From a gamma proteobacterium SS-5 (GTDB lineage Bacteria; Pseudomonadota; Gammaproteobacteria; Chromatiales; Chromatiaceae), in the NCBI GenBank assembly GCA_009497875.2, contig CP032508.2, positions 3,162,001-3,226,000 of the forward strand: a stretch of DNA of 64,000 nt, given 5' to 3'. Made by a program: the position numbers and the translations under genes. The notes beneath the pieces are model-generated. The model saw only the letters and a list, made by a program, of their open reading frames with translations, had not been told where the DNA came from and searched no databases. This document shows positions 18,696 through 26,619 of this stretch, piece after piece. The first letter of the stretch is position 1; each line of letters opens with the position of its first letter.

Positions 18696-18974
18696 ATGAG
18701 TCAGACCAAAAGAGAACAGATCAACGCGAAAATCGACGAGCACCATCTGCTGATGGAAGAAATCATAGGCGGAATGGACATCATGCTCACCCGGATGGAT
18801 CAGCGATTGACGCGGATTGAAGAAGTTCTCGGCATGTCCGATCAGAAAGAGGCCCACAGCCTTACCGCCGCCATGGAAGATATGCGAACTCAATTACACA
18901 ATTTAAAAAATGCAATGGACCAAGGATTCGAACTGGCATTTAGACAGATAAACAAAGGGTCGGCTAATCAATGA
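18696..18974 (+). CDS. Small coiled-coil protein
   Basis: 92 residues from ATG 18696, preceded by AGAAGGA. Almost entirely helical with heptads (INAKIDEHHLLMEEIIGGM, LTRMDQRLTRIEEVLGM, MEDMRTQLHNLKNAMDQGF). No cysteine or signal. The stop overlaps the start of paralogue B (ATGA), so translation is coupled; it may be a partner or oligomerisation factor for that protein. Confidence 0.6.
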   Translation: MSQTKREQINAKIDEHHLLMEEIIGGMDIMLTRMDQRLTRIEEVLGMSDQKEAHSLTAAMEDMRTQLHNLKNAMDQGFELAFRQINKGSANQ

Positions 18975-19933
18975 GGGGACTGCGCTCGCTTCATGCGCGA
19001 TACGTTACGGGTTCGTCAGCAGCCCTATTTGGCTTTAATGACGCATACAAACGTTACTCAGTATCTCAACGTCAATCCCTCATTGATCTCACCATTGTTG
19101 CTACCAGCATTCAACTGCATGCGACCAACCCTGACGACGTTGACCCCTTGATTCGCATGGCCATTCAAGAAACCAATCCCAATTTCTCCCCAAGCCTCTT
19201 CTACGATTTTAGCCCTGAGGAAATGACAGGAATCTTGAATGCCGCCAAGGGAAAATACTTCGAATATCTGGTCACAAACAAGCTCAATGCTGGGGAACAA
19301 GTGGGCGACTTGCAACTACCCGAAGGCTATCGCGCCATCATGGCAGAGAACGCCAATCAACCTGGTTGGGATCTGCAAATTGTCGATGCTCAAGGACAGG
19401 TTTCCGAGTATCTGCAATTAAAGGCCAGCAACAGCCTAAGCTATATCAAGGACACCCTGGACCGTTATCCAGATATTCAGATCATCTCCACAGCCGAACT
19501 TGCTGATAGCGCAAATGGCCTGGTTCTCGATTCCGAAATCACTGAGGCGATATTGAGAGAAAGGGTATCTGAGGCTATCGGCATCATGGATAACTCCATG
19601 CTCGACTCGGCGGTTGATGCGTTCAATCCCCTGATACCTCTGGCCTTCATTTTAATTACCGAGGGCTACCAACTCGCCATTGGCAAATCGAGCGTGACTT
19701 CTGCTCTCCGGAGTAGTCGATACCGGATGGAAAGAAGCATCGGCTCTGGGCTCGCCGGGGCCCTGGTCTTTGCGGCAGGTGGTGGCCTGTTATCGATCCC
19801 GAGCGTATTCATTGCTGGTGGACTTTACGATCAATACAGAGAAATGGTGATGTCTGAAACAAGCGTCGATGAGGCAGTTTCAAAAATGACTCGATACAGA
19901 ATCTATCAACAACAACGCATCATGGAGCTATAA
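18971..19933 (+). CDS. PD-(D/E)XK-like protein with C-terminal membrane segments (paralogue B)
   Basis: 320 residues, start ATG 18971 overlapping the coiled-coil gene. The core shows KGKYFEYLV, then NQPGWDLQIVD, then EYLQLKASNSLSYIKDTL and IQIISTAELAD: Glu98, Asp134, Gln149-x-Lys151. The order, spacing and the tail SYxxD/K..(T/S)xELAD match paralogue A, though overall identity is low. A hydrophobic segment near 215-235 and a Gly-rich membrane hairpin (GSGLAGALVFAAGGGLLSIP, about 258-285) follow. The N-terminal 85 residues are unlike paralogue A. Likely acts with the following zinc-ribbon protein, 3 bp downstream. Confidence 0.65.
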   Translation: MRGLRSLHARYVTGSSAALFGFNDAYKRYSVSQRQSLIDLTIVATSIQLHATNPDDVDPLIRMAIQETNPNFSPSLFYDFSPEEMTGILNAAKGKYFEYLVTNKLNAGEQVGDLQLPEGYRAIMAENANQPGWDLQIVDAQGQVSEYLQLKASNSLSYIKDTLDRYPDIQIISTAELADSANGLVLDSEITEAILRERVSEAIGIMDNSMLDSAVDAFNPLIPLAFILITEGYQLAIGKSSVTSALRSSRYRMERSIGSGLAGALVFAAGGGLLSIPSVFIAGGLYDQYREMVMSETSVDEAVSKMTRYRIYQQQRIMEL

Positions 19934-19936
19934 AAA

Positions 19937-20872
19937 ATGGGTTGGCTTTCACGTCTTGTAGGCGCAGCTGTGACCGCTGCAGCTGCCGTTATTGATGTAA
20001 CCGTAAAAACTGCGGCCGAGATCCACTCTGCCGCAACCAAGGCATGGCATGACTACCAGGAGCAGAAGCGCCTCATGGAATTGCCCGACGCTGAACTTAC
20101 CAAAGAGCGCGCAAGAAATCGACTACGTGAAGTCAATAACGAACTGCTGCACCTCTTTGACAAAGATAGACGGGCACGTGGACTCACCCCAGCAGAGAAA
20201 CATCGTGCTGAAGACCTAGCCTATCAAAGAGATGAGCTCATCCAAGAGATAAACGGCTCAGATGAACTTCGGGCCTCTCGCGAGATACACGAAAACCCCT
20301 CTGCCTTCGAAAAACTGATCATTGATGACGACCACTCCCATATTCTCCAAGGACAAGTCGGCATTTCCGTATTCGGAAAAAAATGCCCTTCTTGCGGAAG
20401 AGATATGATGATCCAATGGCCGAGGGGTCGCGATACGGTAAGCGTCAGAAACTTCTTTTGGGGTTGCTCGGGATGGTATCAACCGGGTTACAACACCGCT
20501 CATGCCTGCCGTAAAACCGTACCCTTAAGCCAACACGAACTCAGCCTATTTGCCAGAACGGATGCCCCTGAGGCTCAAGTCAGCAATCGAGAGCTCAGTG
20601 AATTGATTCAACTGCCTGGGCCGCGTGACATCGTTACTGAACGCATGGACGATTTAATGGCGACACACAGAAATCAGCACAAAGCGGCAGAAGACTATCG
20701 CTGCCCGGATCATGGCGAAGAACTGGTGCTCAAAAAGAAGAAGGAGGCTTCGGGACTGCTTGATTGTCAGGTCCCGCTTGATCGATTACCACCTAGAAGC
20801 TTTCCATTGATACTGGATCGGGTTACGCTTAGGGGCATGATTGATGAGATTGAACGGGAGTGCAAGGCATGA
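19937..20872 (+). CDS. Zinc-ribbon protein, C-terminus replaced by IS481-derived sequence
   Basis: 311 residues. Residues 5-36 are a hydrophobic/amphipathic Ala-rich helix. A charged helical region (40-115) follows, then a topoisomerase-type zinc ribbon: Cys150, Cys153, Cys177 and Cys191 (KKCPSCGRDM ... FFWGCSGWYQPG ... HAC). A second metal-site-like piece starts at YRCPDHGEELVLKKKKEASG (256-272). From codon 277 (20765) the sequence is the end of an IS481-like element, so the last 35 residues are not native and the second metal site has probably lost its later cysteines. It may still fold through the first ribbon. Last gene of the 16.5-20.9 kb cluster. Confidence 0.7.
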   Translation: MGWLSRLVGAAVTAAAAVIDVTVKTAAEIHSAATKAWHDYQEQKRLMELPDAELTKERARNRLREVNNELLHLFDKDRRARGLTPAEKHRAEDLAYQRDELIQEINGSDELRASREIHENPSAFEKLIIDDDHSHILQGQVGISVFGKKCPSCGRDMMIQWPRGRDTVSVRNFFWGCSGWYQPGYNTAHACRKTVPLSQHELSLFARTDAPEAQVSNRELSELIQLPGPRDIVTERMDDLMATHRNQHKAAEDYRCPDHGEELVLKKKKEASGLLDCQVPLDRLPPRSFPLILDRVTLRGMIDEIERECKA

Positions 20873-20907
20873 GTTATACCATCCATCCACAGGCTAGAAC
20901 CACCCCC
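20765..20907 (+). mobile_element. IS481-like element remnant (outer end and transposase start)
   Basis: Begins with TGT exactly at codon 277 of the zinc-ribbon gene. The first 58 bp recur inverted at 2553-2610. ATG 20869 opens a frame reading MSYTIHPQARTTP, as in IS481-type transposases I know, but the similarity breaks after 13 codons and a stop follows at 20926-20928. The rest of the element is gone. The remaining DNA up to 21000 shows no recognisable gene. Confidence 0.6.
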
Positions 20908-21000
20908 TGGTGCTCGCGGCTTCGCTGACCCCAGGTTCTTTGCTTGTGCTCGTGGGCGTCGATGCAATAGAGGCGCATCTTGCGAACGACCACCCTACCA

Positions 21001-22242
21001 TCACGGCCTTGTTCCACTCCTCCCATTAGCCTGCTTCTGCCCCGGCCCAACCCGCAAAGTCGGCGGTGACGTATTCTCCTTGATTTCGTGCGTTGCCCTC
21101 ACCGCCTTGATGCTGATCGGTGATTTCTTGGCCTGTCGCTTCTTGCCATAGTACTGCTGCGTCCGTGTGACCCGATGCCCGAGCGCCTTGGCGATCTCTG
21201 TTTTCGACCAACCGGCCTGCTTGAGCCCGGCACTGATGGCATGCCGGTAGACATAGGGCGAGACCGTATCCGGTATTTGCCGCAGTGCACTCCGGGTCGC
21301 CGGCTTGCCCCTGGCCTTGGCGCGCTTTCGGGCCTGAGCCTGGCGATCCTGCAGTTTGTCCAGTTGTTCGAATCCGCACCTTTGACCCAACTCGCGTACC
21401 CAGTCGTTGAGGTACTTCGCCGGCGCATAGCCCCAGACCGTTCCATCATAGCGATCAACCGCCTTGCCGAGTTCCTCCGCCCAGGGGGTGTCGATAGCCA
21501 CCACGAGCTGGCGTACCTCCTGTCCGCTCTTGTGGCTGACCTTGCTGCCCTTGATGGTGAGCAGGAGGTCGCCCTTCGGAGTGCGTTGTACTTTGACCCC
21601 CTTTTCGAGCTCATCCGGGCGACAGCCCGTCAGTGACAGCACGGCGATCGCATAGCGCAGGTGTTCGGCGGCGTACACATCCCGGTTGATCAGGATCGGC
21701 AGTTTGTTCCATATGCGGTGCATCCAGTCATCCGGCAGATAGCTCAGAACCTGGGCCTTGGTCTGGCTTTTAGGCCGATCCTTTTTCGGTGGCGCCAGGT
21801 CCGACCAGGTAGGTTTACCGGAGAGTGTGTACAGATGGGACTGGTCGGGATCGGCCGGGAAATCTTCCAGCAGGTCACAGCAGTGTTCGATGATTTCCAG
21901 ATGCTGGTCCCAGTCGGGTGTGCCGGGGGTGAGTTGCTTCAGTTCTACCAGGTGCTGATAAAGCAACGGGGGCATCTGGCTATTGATCGCGGCCCGGTAA
22001 AAGTAGAAGCTGTTTTTTGATAAGGCCGCGATTGCCTGCAGTTGCATCCGTTGGCGTATCACCCGTTCGGCCGCCTTTTCGTACTGTTCTATCGTTTTCG
22101 GTGAACAGACTCGGGGTCGAAGTGCATCTTTGTCAGCGGAGGCTCCGCCGAACCCGGCGCGCTGCTGGATCTGTTTCAGCTGTGCTTGGGCACGCCGGAT
22201 CAGCGCTTTATCGTGCTCAGGTAGATTTTTCGTTACCGTCAT
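21001..22242 (-). CDS. Tyrosine recombinase / integrase (mobile-element type)
   Basis: About 413 residues from ATG 22242, which has GAGAGGAAA upstream; an upstream ATG at 22293 lies inside an inverted repeat and is less likely. The catalytic domain holds the first Arg in LSLTGCRPDELEKG, the box SPYVYRHAISAGLKQAGW, and LGHRVTRTQQYYGKK with the nucleophilic Tyr near the end. A long N-terminal helical region (about 1-190) is typical of integrases from large genomic islands. Divergent from the gene at 22756. It is not adjacent to a tRNA, so its own attachment site is not visible here. Confidence 0.85.
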   Translation of the reverse strand: MTVTKNLPEHDKALIRRAQAQLKQIQQRAGFGGASADKDALRPRVCSPKTIEQYEKAAERVIRQRMQLQAIAALSKNSFYFYRAAINSQMPPLLYQHLVELKQLTPGTPDWDQHLEIIEHCCDLLEDFPADPDQSHLYTLSGKPTWSDLAPPKKDRPKSQTKAQVLSYLPDDWMHRIWNKLPILINRDVYAAEHLRYAIAVLSLTGCRPDELEKGVKVQRTPKGDLLLTIKGSKVSHKSGQEVRQLVVAIDTPWAEELGKAVDRYDGTVWGYAPAKYLNDWVRELGQRCGFEQLDKLQDRQAQARKRAKARGKPATRSALRQIPDTVSPYVYRHAISAGLKQAGWSKTEIAKALGHRVTRTQQYYGKKRQAKKSPISIKAVRATHEIKENTSPPTLRVGPGQKQANGRSGTRP

Positions 22243-22290
22243 TTTTTTCGTTTCCTCTCGTTTTTTCGATTTCAAAAGCGGTCTCGCCGC

Positions 22291-22341
22291 CACATTAATC
22301 CTACCAAATCAAAGTGTTAGACAGTGGATAGGATTAATGTG
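22291..22341. promoter_or_regulatory. Long inverted repeat upstream of the recombinase
   Basis: CACATTAATCCTA (22291-22303) and TAGGATTAATGTG (22329-22341) are perfect 13-bp inverted arms with a 25-bp spacer; CCGC/CGG extends the match with one extra base. It lies about 50 bp before the recombinase start. It could be an operator or a recombinase core site. Confidence 0.5.
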
Positions 22342-22755
22342 CGGCCTTGGTCAGCCTGTCGAAATCGAAACGCGCTGCGCGTGCGCACGCGTGTTTTCGG
22401 AAACGAAACGCAGGAGAGCGGTAACGGAACGGCAGTCGCTGACGAGGGATTGCCGACCCCGGGCGTGGTCTTGCCGTGGCGAGGCCGAACCGGCGCCAAG
22501 GTGTGGTAGGCAGGGCGCGCGACGGGATGCCGCTTACCCTGTTTGGACTGGCCTTCTCCCGGCCGTTGGCCGCTAGCGCCGGTTCGCCTTCCCTATTCGG
22601 ATCGGAATCAGCCCCTCGTCGATGCACGGAGGGCCAGTTGAATCGGCTTTTCTCGATCAAAATACCAGGACTTTTGACCAACTTTTGGGTCAATTTGGCC
22701 ATCGCCCATATTTATGCCAGGATAAGTTTTTTTAAATATTATCCGGGAGTTATCT
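22342..22755. other. Intergenic region, no gene recognised
   Basis: About 410 bp between the recombinase and the gene at 22756. GC-rich at first, then AT-rich just before 22756 (TTTTTTTAAATATTATCC), which probably holds the promoter of that gene. Open frames here look like composition artefacts. Confidence 0.4.
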
Positions 22756-23280
22756 ATGAGCGGACCCACGAAAGCGGAGCTTGAGGCACGCCTCAGGCAT
22801 TATGAAGCACAGCAACAACGCAAACGTGAGCAATCCAAGGCGCGCCGGGAAAAACGCAAGAAAGGGGGCGAACAGGAGTTGCGCCTCTATGTGCCGAAGG
22901 ACAAATTGGCGGCCTGTCGGACAGCGGTGGAGCAGGTAGTCCAGGGTACGGGCTATCCCTCCGTGGTCGAGCCGGCCGGGACCGAGGCCATCCCTTTGGT
23001 CGACCTGATCCGGCAAATGGGCATGATGATGGTCGAAGTTGCTCTTCGCATCGAGGCTGAAGGCTCCAGGGAGGAAAAAGAGAAACTGGGCTGCCCCGTG
23101 TGGCGAGCCTGGCATCCCCTGCGCCGATCCCTGGGCTTTCTGGGTATCCAGGAAAAGGCGTGTAAACCCTCGGTGTCTGACGGTAAGGGCGCGTCAAACA
23201 GTGCGGAGCAAAAAAGTGATCCGCCCCAGGAACCGGGCGAGGCCCCCGAGCCGACTCCACCGGCTGAACCGGTCCAATGA
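22756..23280 (+). CDS. Hypothetical protein of the mobile module
   Basis: 174 residues, GGGAG six bases before ATG 22756. The N-terminus (5-40) is a strongly basic coiled coil (RHYEAQQQRKREQSKARREK). A compact middle domain follows (ELRLYVPKDKLAACRTAVEQ ... LVDLIRQMGMMMVEVALRIE), then a Pro/Glu-rich disordered tail. No family recognised. The basic start suggests nucleic-acid contact. Confidence 0.55.
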   Translation: MSGPTKAELEARLRHYEAQQQRKREQSKARREKRKKGGEQELRLYVPKDKLAACRTAVEQVVQGTGYPSVVEPAGTEAIPLVDLIRQMGMMMVEVALRIEAEGSREEKEKLGCPVWRAWHPLRRSLGFLGIQEKACKPSVSDGKGASNSAEQKSDPPQEPGEAPEPTPPAEPVQ

Positions 23281-23737
23281 ACCACGACGCGACGGATCGG
23301 CATGGGCACACGTGTTCTCGTCAAGGCGGCGCGGAATCGTCGGCAACCCTGGCCGTGGCGCCGTCCATGGCCTGCGTTTGCCCTCCATTACTCCTCCAAT
23401 AATACTCCATTACTCCTCCATTACCCGGGCGAGGTCATGTTGACTCCTTGGTGATGCCACGCCCGGGGATGCGTGGACGGGAAAAACCATGGACAGTGCC
23501 GTGGACAGCCTGATGGACAAGCCCGATTGTGGGACAGGATGGGTGCGGGCTTGACCACAGGCTGACCACCGCCTGCCCACCGCTTTACCCATCCGGGTGT
23601 TTGGGATCGGGCAGTCGGGCTGCCCTGGTTTCAATAATAAGAGGGTTTACACCCGTCATTGGAAGAGCCCATCACTCGGTAGCGGAGTCCTTCTGCCCCG
23701 ACGCGCCCCTCTCTCCTCTCCGCGGCACATAGTCGCG
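23281..23737. other. Intergenic region, no gene recognised
   Basis: About 455 bp between convergent genes. It contains a short tandem near 23386-23420 (ATTACTCCTCC, AATACTCCATTACTCCTCC) and no convincing coding frame or clear terminator. Confidence 0.4.
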
Positions 23738-24844
23738 CTATTTGGCCGGCGTATACACCGGCTCCGTTCTTTGCCTTACTGGCCGTCGAACAGACTGGCT
23801 TGTATCACCTTGGGGGGGTGGCTTGCGATTCGACTTGGAGGACCTCGATCCCTTTCTGCCCTGTGACTGGGAGGTGGGTGGCTGAGTGTCTGTTGGAGTC
23901 TTGCTTGCCTTCGATGTGGCTGGGTGCGTCGATCCCGAAGCCGCTTCACCGGAAGGGGCCGACGAGGATTTTCGTGACAGGATTTCCCGGGCTGGTGGGG
24001 TTGTTGTCGTTTCGGGGCTGACGGCATTCTTCTGCTGATTCATCACCTTCAGCAACTGCCGGCACAGGGCGATCTGTTCGCCCACCTCGGCGCGGACCTT
24101 TTGGACTTCATCGCGTTGGCTGTCCCGCAGATGGGCCTGTTCCTCTCGCAGTCGGCCATTGTCCTCTTTAAGTTGGTTGACCTGCACCTGTTGGTCGGCG
24201 AGGCGTTGATCGGCCACCGCTTGCGCCGTCTCGACCAGGGCCCGAGCTTGGTCGGCGGCATGGCGCGCTTCGCGTTCGTTGGCGAGTTCCGATTCCAGTT
24301 CCTGGATGCGCTCTAAAGCCCGCTTCAACTCCTGATCACGGGCTTCCAGCCTGGCCGTTGCCTTGGCCGCCGCCAGTCGATCCGCCTCGGCGCTCTGCCT
24401 GACTTCGGCCAGCTGTTGCGTCAGGGTCTCATTGGCAGTGTGCAACCTGTCCCGCTCAGCCTGCACCAGAGCCAATTGCCTGTTTGCTTCAGCGAGGTCT
24501 TCCTGTGCGCCATCCCGTTCCGCTTGGATCGCCCGATTTTCGCTCACCAAGGCAGTCATCTCCGAGCGGCTCTCGGCCAGTTCGGCTTCTGCGCCAACAC
24601 GGATCTGCTCGGCATGTTTACGCAGAAACTGCTGCAGTGGTTTGTGCAATTCAGCCGGTAGCAGAGCGTCCAAGGGGCTCTCGCCCTCCTGCTCGCGCAG
24701 GGTCGACAGGTAACCATGGATGGTGGTGATACTGCCGCGGCCGAGTTGGTCTCGGATCAGGCTGACGGTGGGGCGCGTTCCTTGCTGCTGCAAACGCACA
24801 TAAACGGCTTTGACGTCTTCAAGGGTGATTCCGGGGCGGGGCAT
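23738..24844 (-). CDS. kfrA: KfrA-like plasmid DNA-binding coiled-coil protein
   Basis: 368 residues, GGAGG before ATG 24844. The N-terminal domain (GITLEDVKAVYVRLQQQGTR, then LIRDQLGRGSITTIHGYL) is the KfrA helix-turn-helix domain. Residues about 80-265 are a continuous Ala/Glu/Arg-rich coiled coil; the tail is Ser/Thr/Pro-rich and basic. KfrA of IncP and related plasmids binds operators near its own promoter, forms filament-like coiled coils and supports stable inheritance. It suggests the module derives from a plasmid or integrative conjugative element. The AT-rich DNA just upstream is the likely operator region. Confidence 0.85.
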   Translation of the reverse strand: MPRPGITLEDVKAVYVRLQQQGTRPTVSLIRDQLGRGSITTIHGYLSTLREQEGESPLDALLPAELHKPLQQFLRKHAEQIRVGAEAELAESRSEMTALVSENRAIQAERDGAQEDLAEANRQLALVQAERDRLHTANETLTQQLAEVRQSAEADRLAAAKATARLEARDQELKRALERIQELESELANEREARHAADQARALVETAQAVADQRLADQQVQVNQLKEDNGRLREEQAHLRDSQRDEVQKVRAEVGEQIALCRQLLKVMNQQKNAVSPETTTTPPAREILSRKSSSAPSGEAASGSTHPATSKASKTPTDTQPPTSQSQGRKGSRSSKSNRKPPPQGDTSQSVRRPVRQRTEPVYTPAK

Positions 24845-25042
24845 GATGATCCTCCAGTAATAAGTATTCGTTGTATTATGTGTTATATTCTACGTTATAT
24901 TTTTAGTTAACTGATTATCACTATAGCCTGGCTATTTTGATTTTGCCAAAAAATAATAATCTAGACGGAGTTCTTTGGGTTTATATCATAATATCTCTGC
25001 ACGATTATTATCTCGATTACGTAATGCGCTACCCAATCCACT

Positions 25043-25117
25043 GAGCAGCCAAGGACGCCAAGCGATCCGGGTTGATTACCCAGGATTTCAACTTTTCGAT
25101 GGCGGTCCTGGCTGCTC
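25043..25117. repeat. Long composite hairpin downstream of the HIRAN gene
   Basis: Arms GAGCAGCCAAGGACGCCA (25043-25060) and TGGCGGTCCTGGCTGCTC (25100-25117) pair over nearly their whole length. The 39-nt loop holds a second hairpin (GGGT-TGATT-ACCC with flanking ATCC/GGAT). No T-run follows. It is the main feature of the 24845-25137 interval, which otherwise has AT-rich kfrA promoter DNA and one TTACGTAA at 25017-25024. It could be a terminator for the minus-strand genes or a replication/transfer structure. Confidence 0.55.
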
Positions 25118-25137
25118 GATGACGGCTTCTCGATAGC

Positions 25138-25449
25138 TTAGGGAATGCGCTCGTCCCGTTCGACCCGCATCATCAGAAAGGGGTCGCCGTCCTTGTCTAG
25201 CAGCGGTCTAATCTCGTGGATGATCAGTCGGCGTAGCTCTTCCCAGAGGGCTTGGTTGTAAGGGCGGCCGACATAGCCGATGCGTTGATCGTCACAATAG
25301 ACAGCCAGTGCCCTCCGGTCGTAGGGATTGTCGGGTTCGGGGACGAAGCGGAAGGCGGCGGGATCACGACCACTGACATGGGCAATCTGGATGGGCGTGA
25401 GGTAGTGCTTGAGACCGACGATGGGGACATCGAGTTCATCGCGCTTCAT
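25138..25449 (-). CDS. HIRAN-domain protein
   Basis: 103 residues, nearly all one HIRAN domain: VGLKHYLTPIQIAHVSGRDP, then FVPEPDNPYDRRALAVY and IGYVGRPYNQALWEEL. HIRAN domains bind DNA 3' ends or altered DNA and occur in DNA-repair and mobile-element proteins. Its start overlaps the stop of the upstream gene (ATGA), so the two are translated together. Confidence 0.85.
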   Translation of the reverse strand: MKRDELDVPIVGLKHYLTPIQIAHVSGRDPAAFRFVPEPDNPYDRRALAVYCDDQRIGYVGRPYNQALWEELRRLIIHEIRPLLDKDGDPFLMMRVERDERIP

Positions 25450-25865
25450 GACTTGCCCTTCTTAGTCCGCTTGGCCTTCTTGGCTTCCATCTTCTGCAAC
25501 GTCTCGTTCCAATGGGAGGCGTTCGCTGGCGGTCCGCTATCCGGTGCCTCTGGCTTCGGTTGCTCAAGCAGATCGCATTCCGGGTCATGGGGTACCAGCA
25601 TGCCGATCTCTTTACATCGGTCGATTGTGATATCGGGATCCAGACCCAATCGCACGCGCAGCCAGTCGTCATCGTCGAGGATGCGATTGTGGCAACAGAC
25701 CGCCAGATTGAGGAGCATGAAGAACTGGCCCTTGGCGCTATCGGGCATTCGCGTAAAGATTGAGCAGTTGACGATCTCGGGCCTGACGCGGAGTCGGCCC
25801 TTGTGAAAATCCTTGGCGTGAATAAAGCAGCCCAAGTTGGGGACACTCAAGTAGGAACGGGACAT
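25446..25865 (-). CDS. Hypothetical protein translated with the HIRAN protein
   Basis: 139 residues, GAGGAGA before ATG 25865. It begins SRSYLSVPNLGCFIHAKDFH, with two Cys pairs further on (AVCCHN; PECD), and a basic Lys-rich tail. No family recognised. First gene of a two-gene unit with the HIRAN gene; the TTACGTAA array at 26001-26032 lies about 140 bp upstream and may regulate it. Confidence 0.6.
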   Translation of the reverse strand: MSRSYLSVPNLGCFIHAKDFHKGRLRVRPEIVNCSIFTRMPDSAKGQFFMLLNLAVCCHNRILDDDDWLRVRLGLDPDITIDRCKEIGMLVPHDPECDLLEQPKPEAPDSGPPANASHWNETLQKMEAKKAKRTKKGKS

Positions 25866-26000
25866 GCGGTGGTCTCCTCGACGGGTAAACAGGTTGCCTG
25901 ACCATCAGGCGAGGCCGATGCTGCCGCGCGGGCGTGCCTGCGGCAAGGCCCTGGGGAGATTTTTTTCCTGGAATTCCGGCATGTTATGTCCGGCGGGTCG

Positions 26001-26057
26001 TTACGTAATGGATTACATAAGGGGTTACGTAACAAGACGGCGATGATCGTTACGTTA
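26001..26057. promoter_or_regulatory. TTACGTAA iteron-like array
   Basis: TTACGTAA (26001-26008), TTACATAA (26013-26020) and TTACGTAA (26025-26032) stand in phase at exactly 12-bp intervals. A related GTTACGTTACG follows at 26049-26059, and one more perfect copy lies at 25017-25024 near kfrA. Each unit is a palindrome. Such regular spacing suggests a cooperative DNA-binding site: a KfrA operator, a partition site or replication iterons. Confidence 0.6.
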
Positions 26058-26089
26058 CGAGCCAGGTCCAGGCTAGGGCACTGGGGGGA

Positions 26090-26527
26090 TCAGGCGGGGA
26101 GGTTCAGGAGGAGTTGCCGGTAGACAGGGCGCGGCATGAAGTGCGCACAGGGCGTCGGTTGATCGTCTGGGGTGGCATGGGCATTCGGGCAGGTACAAGC
26201 GCCGTGCCGGTAACGGTCGCAGTTGCGGCAGACGCGCAGGGGTTGGTTGCAGTGCGCGCAGCGAGATGGGAGGGTTATGGCGAGGTCGTCGGATTCGTGA
26301 CCGCAGTGGCCACAACGCACCAGGACCGGTTCCAGGTACCTTGCTTCCCATTCTTGATGGGCTCCGGGTTCGGTGGGTGCCAGTTCGATGCTGCGCCGGT
26401 CTTTGAGCTTGGCCACGACCCGGTACATCGGGCTGTCGCTCTGGCCCCTGATCCGGACGTACTGGCTGAGGTGGATGTCTGGGTACCGCACGGGGACCTC
26501 GAGTGGACCGTTATGAATAGCGTACAT
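26090..26527 (-). CDS. Cysteine-rich zinc-ribbon-like protein
   Basis: 145 residues. An N-terminal SH3-like region (YVRIRGQSDSPMYRVVAKLK) is followed by three CxxC pairs: VRCGHCGHE, SRCAHCNQP and RVCRNCDRYRHGACTCP. These likely bind two zinc ions. The start at 26527 has no good ribosome binding site, so an internal start is possible. No family recognised; the setting suggests an accessory DNA- or RNA-binding role. Confidence 0.55.
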   Translation of the reverse strand: MYAIHNGPLEVPVRYPDIHLSQYVRIRGQSDSPMYRVVAKLKDRRSIELAPTEPGAHQEWEARYLEPVLVRCGHCGHESDDLAITLPSRCAHCNQPLRVCRNCDRYRHGACTCPNAHATPDDQPTPCAHFMPRPVYRQLLLNLPA

Positions 26528-26619
26528 TATTCATGATGGGTCAGGGTCAATCCAGTGGACCAATGGAGGAAGGGTTTTCGGCCGACATCGACCGCTGATA
26601 AGCGGGCGTGCGTAGCCGG

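Noticed and set aside
18632-18820. Continuation of the ssb frame as a new C-terminal domain
   Set aside because: It overlaps the well-started coiled-coil gene in another frame and has low-complexity composition without homology.
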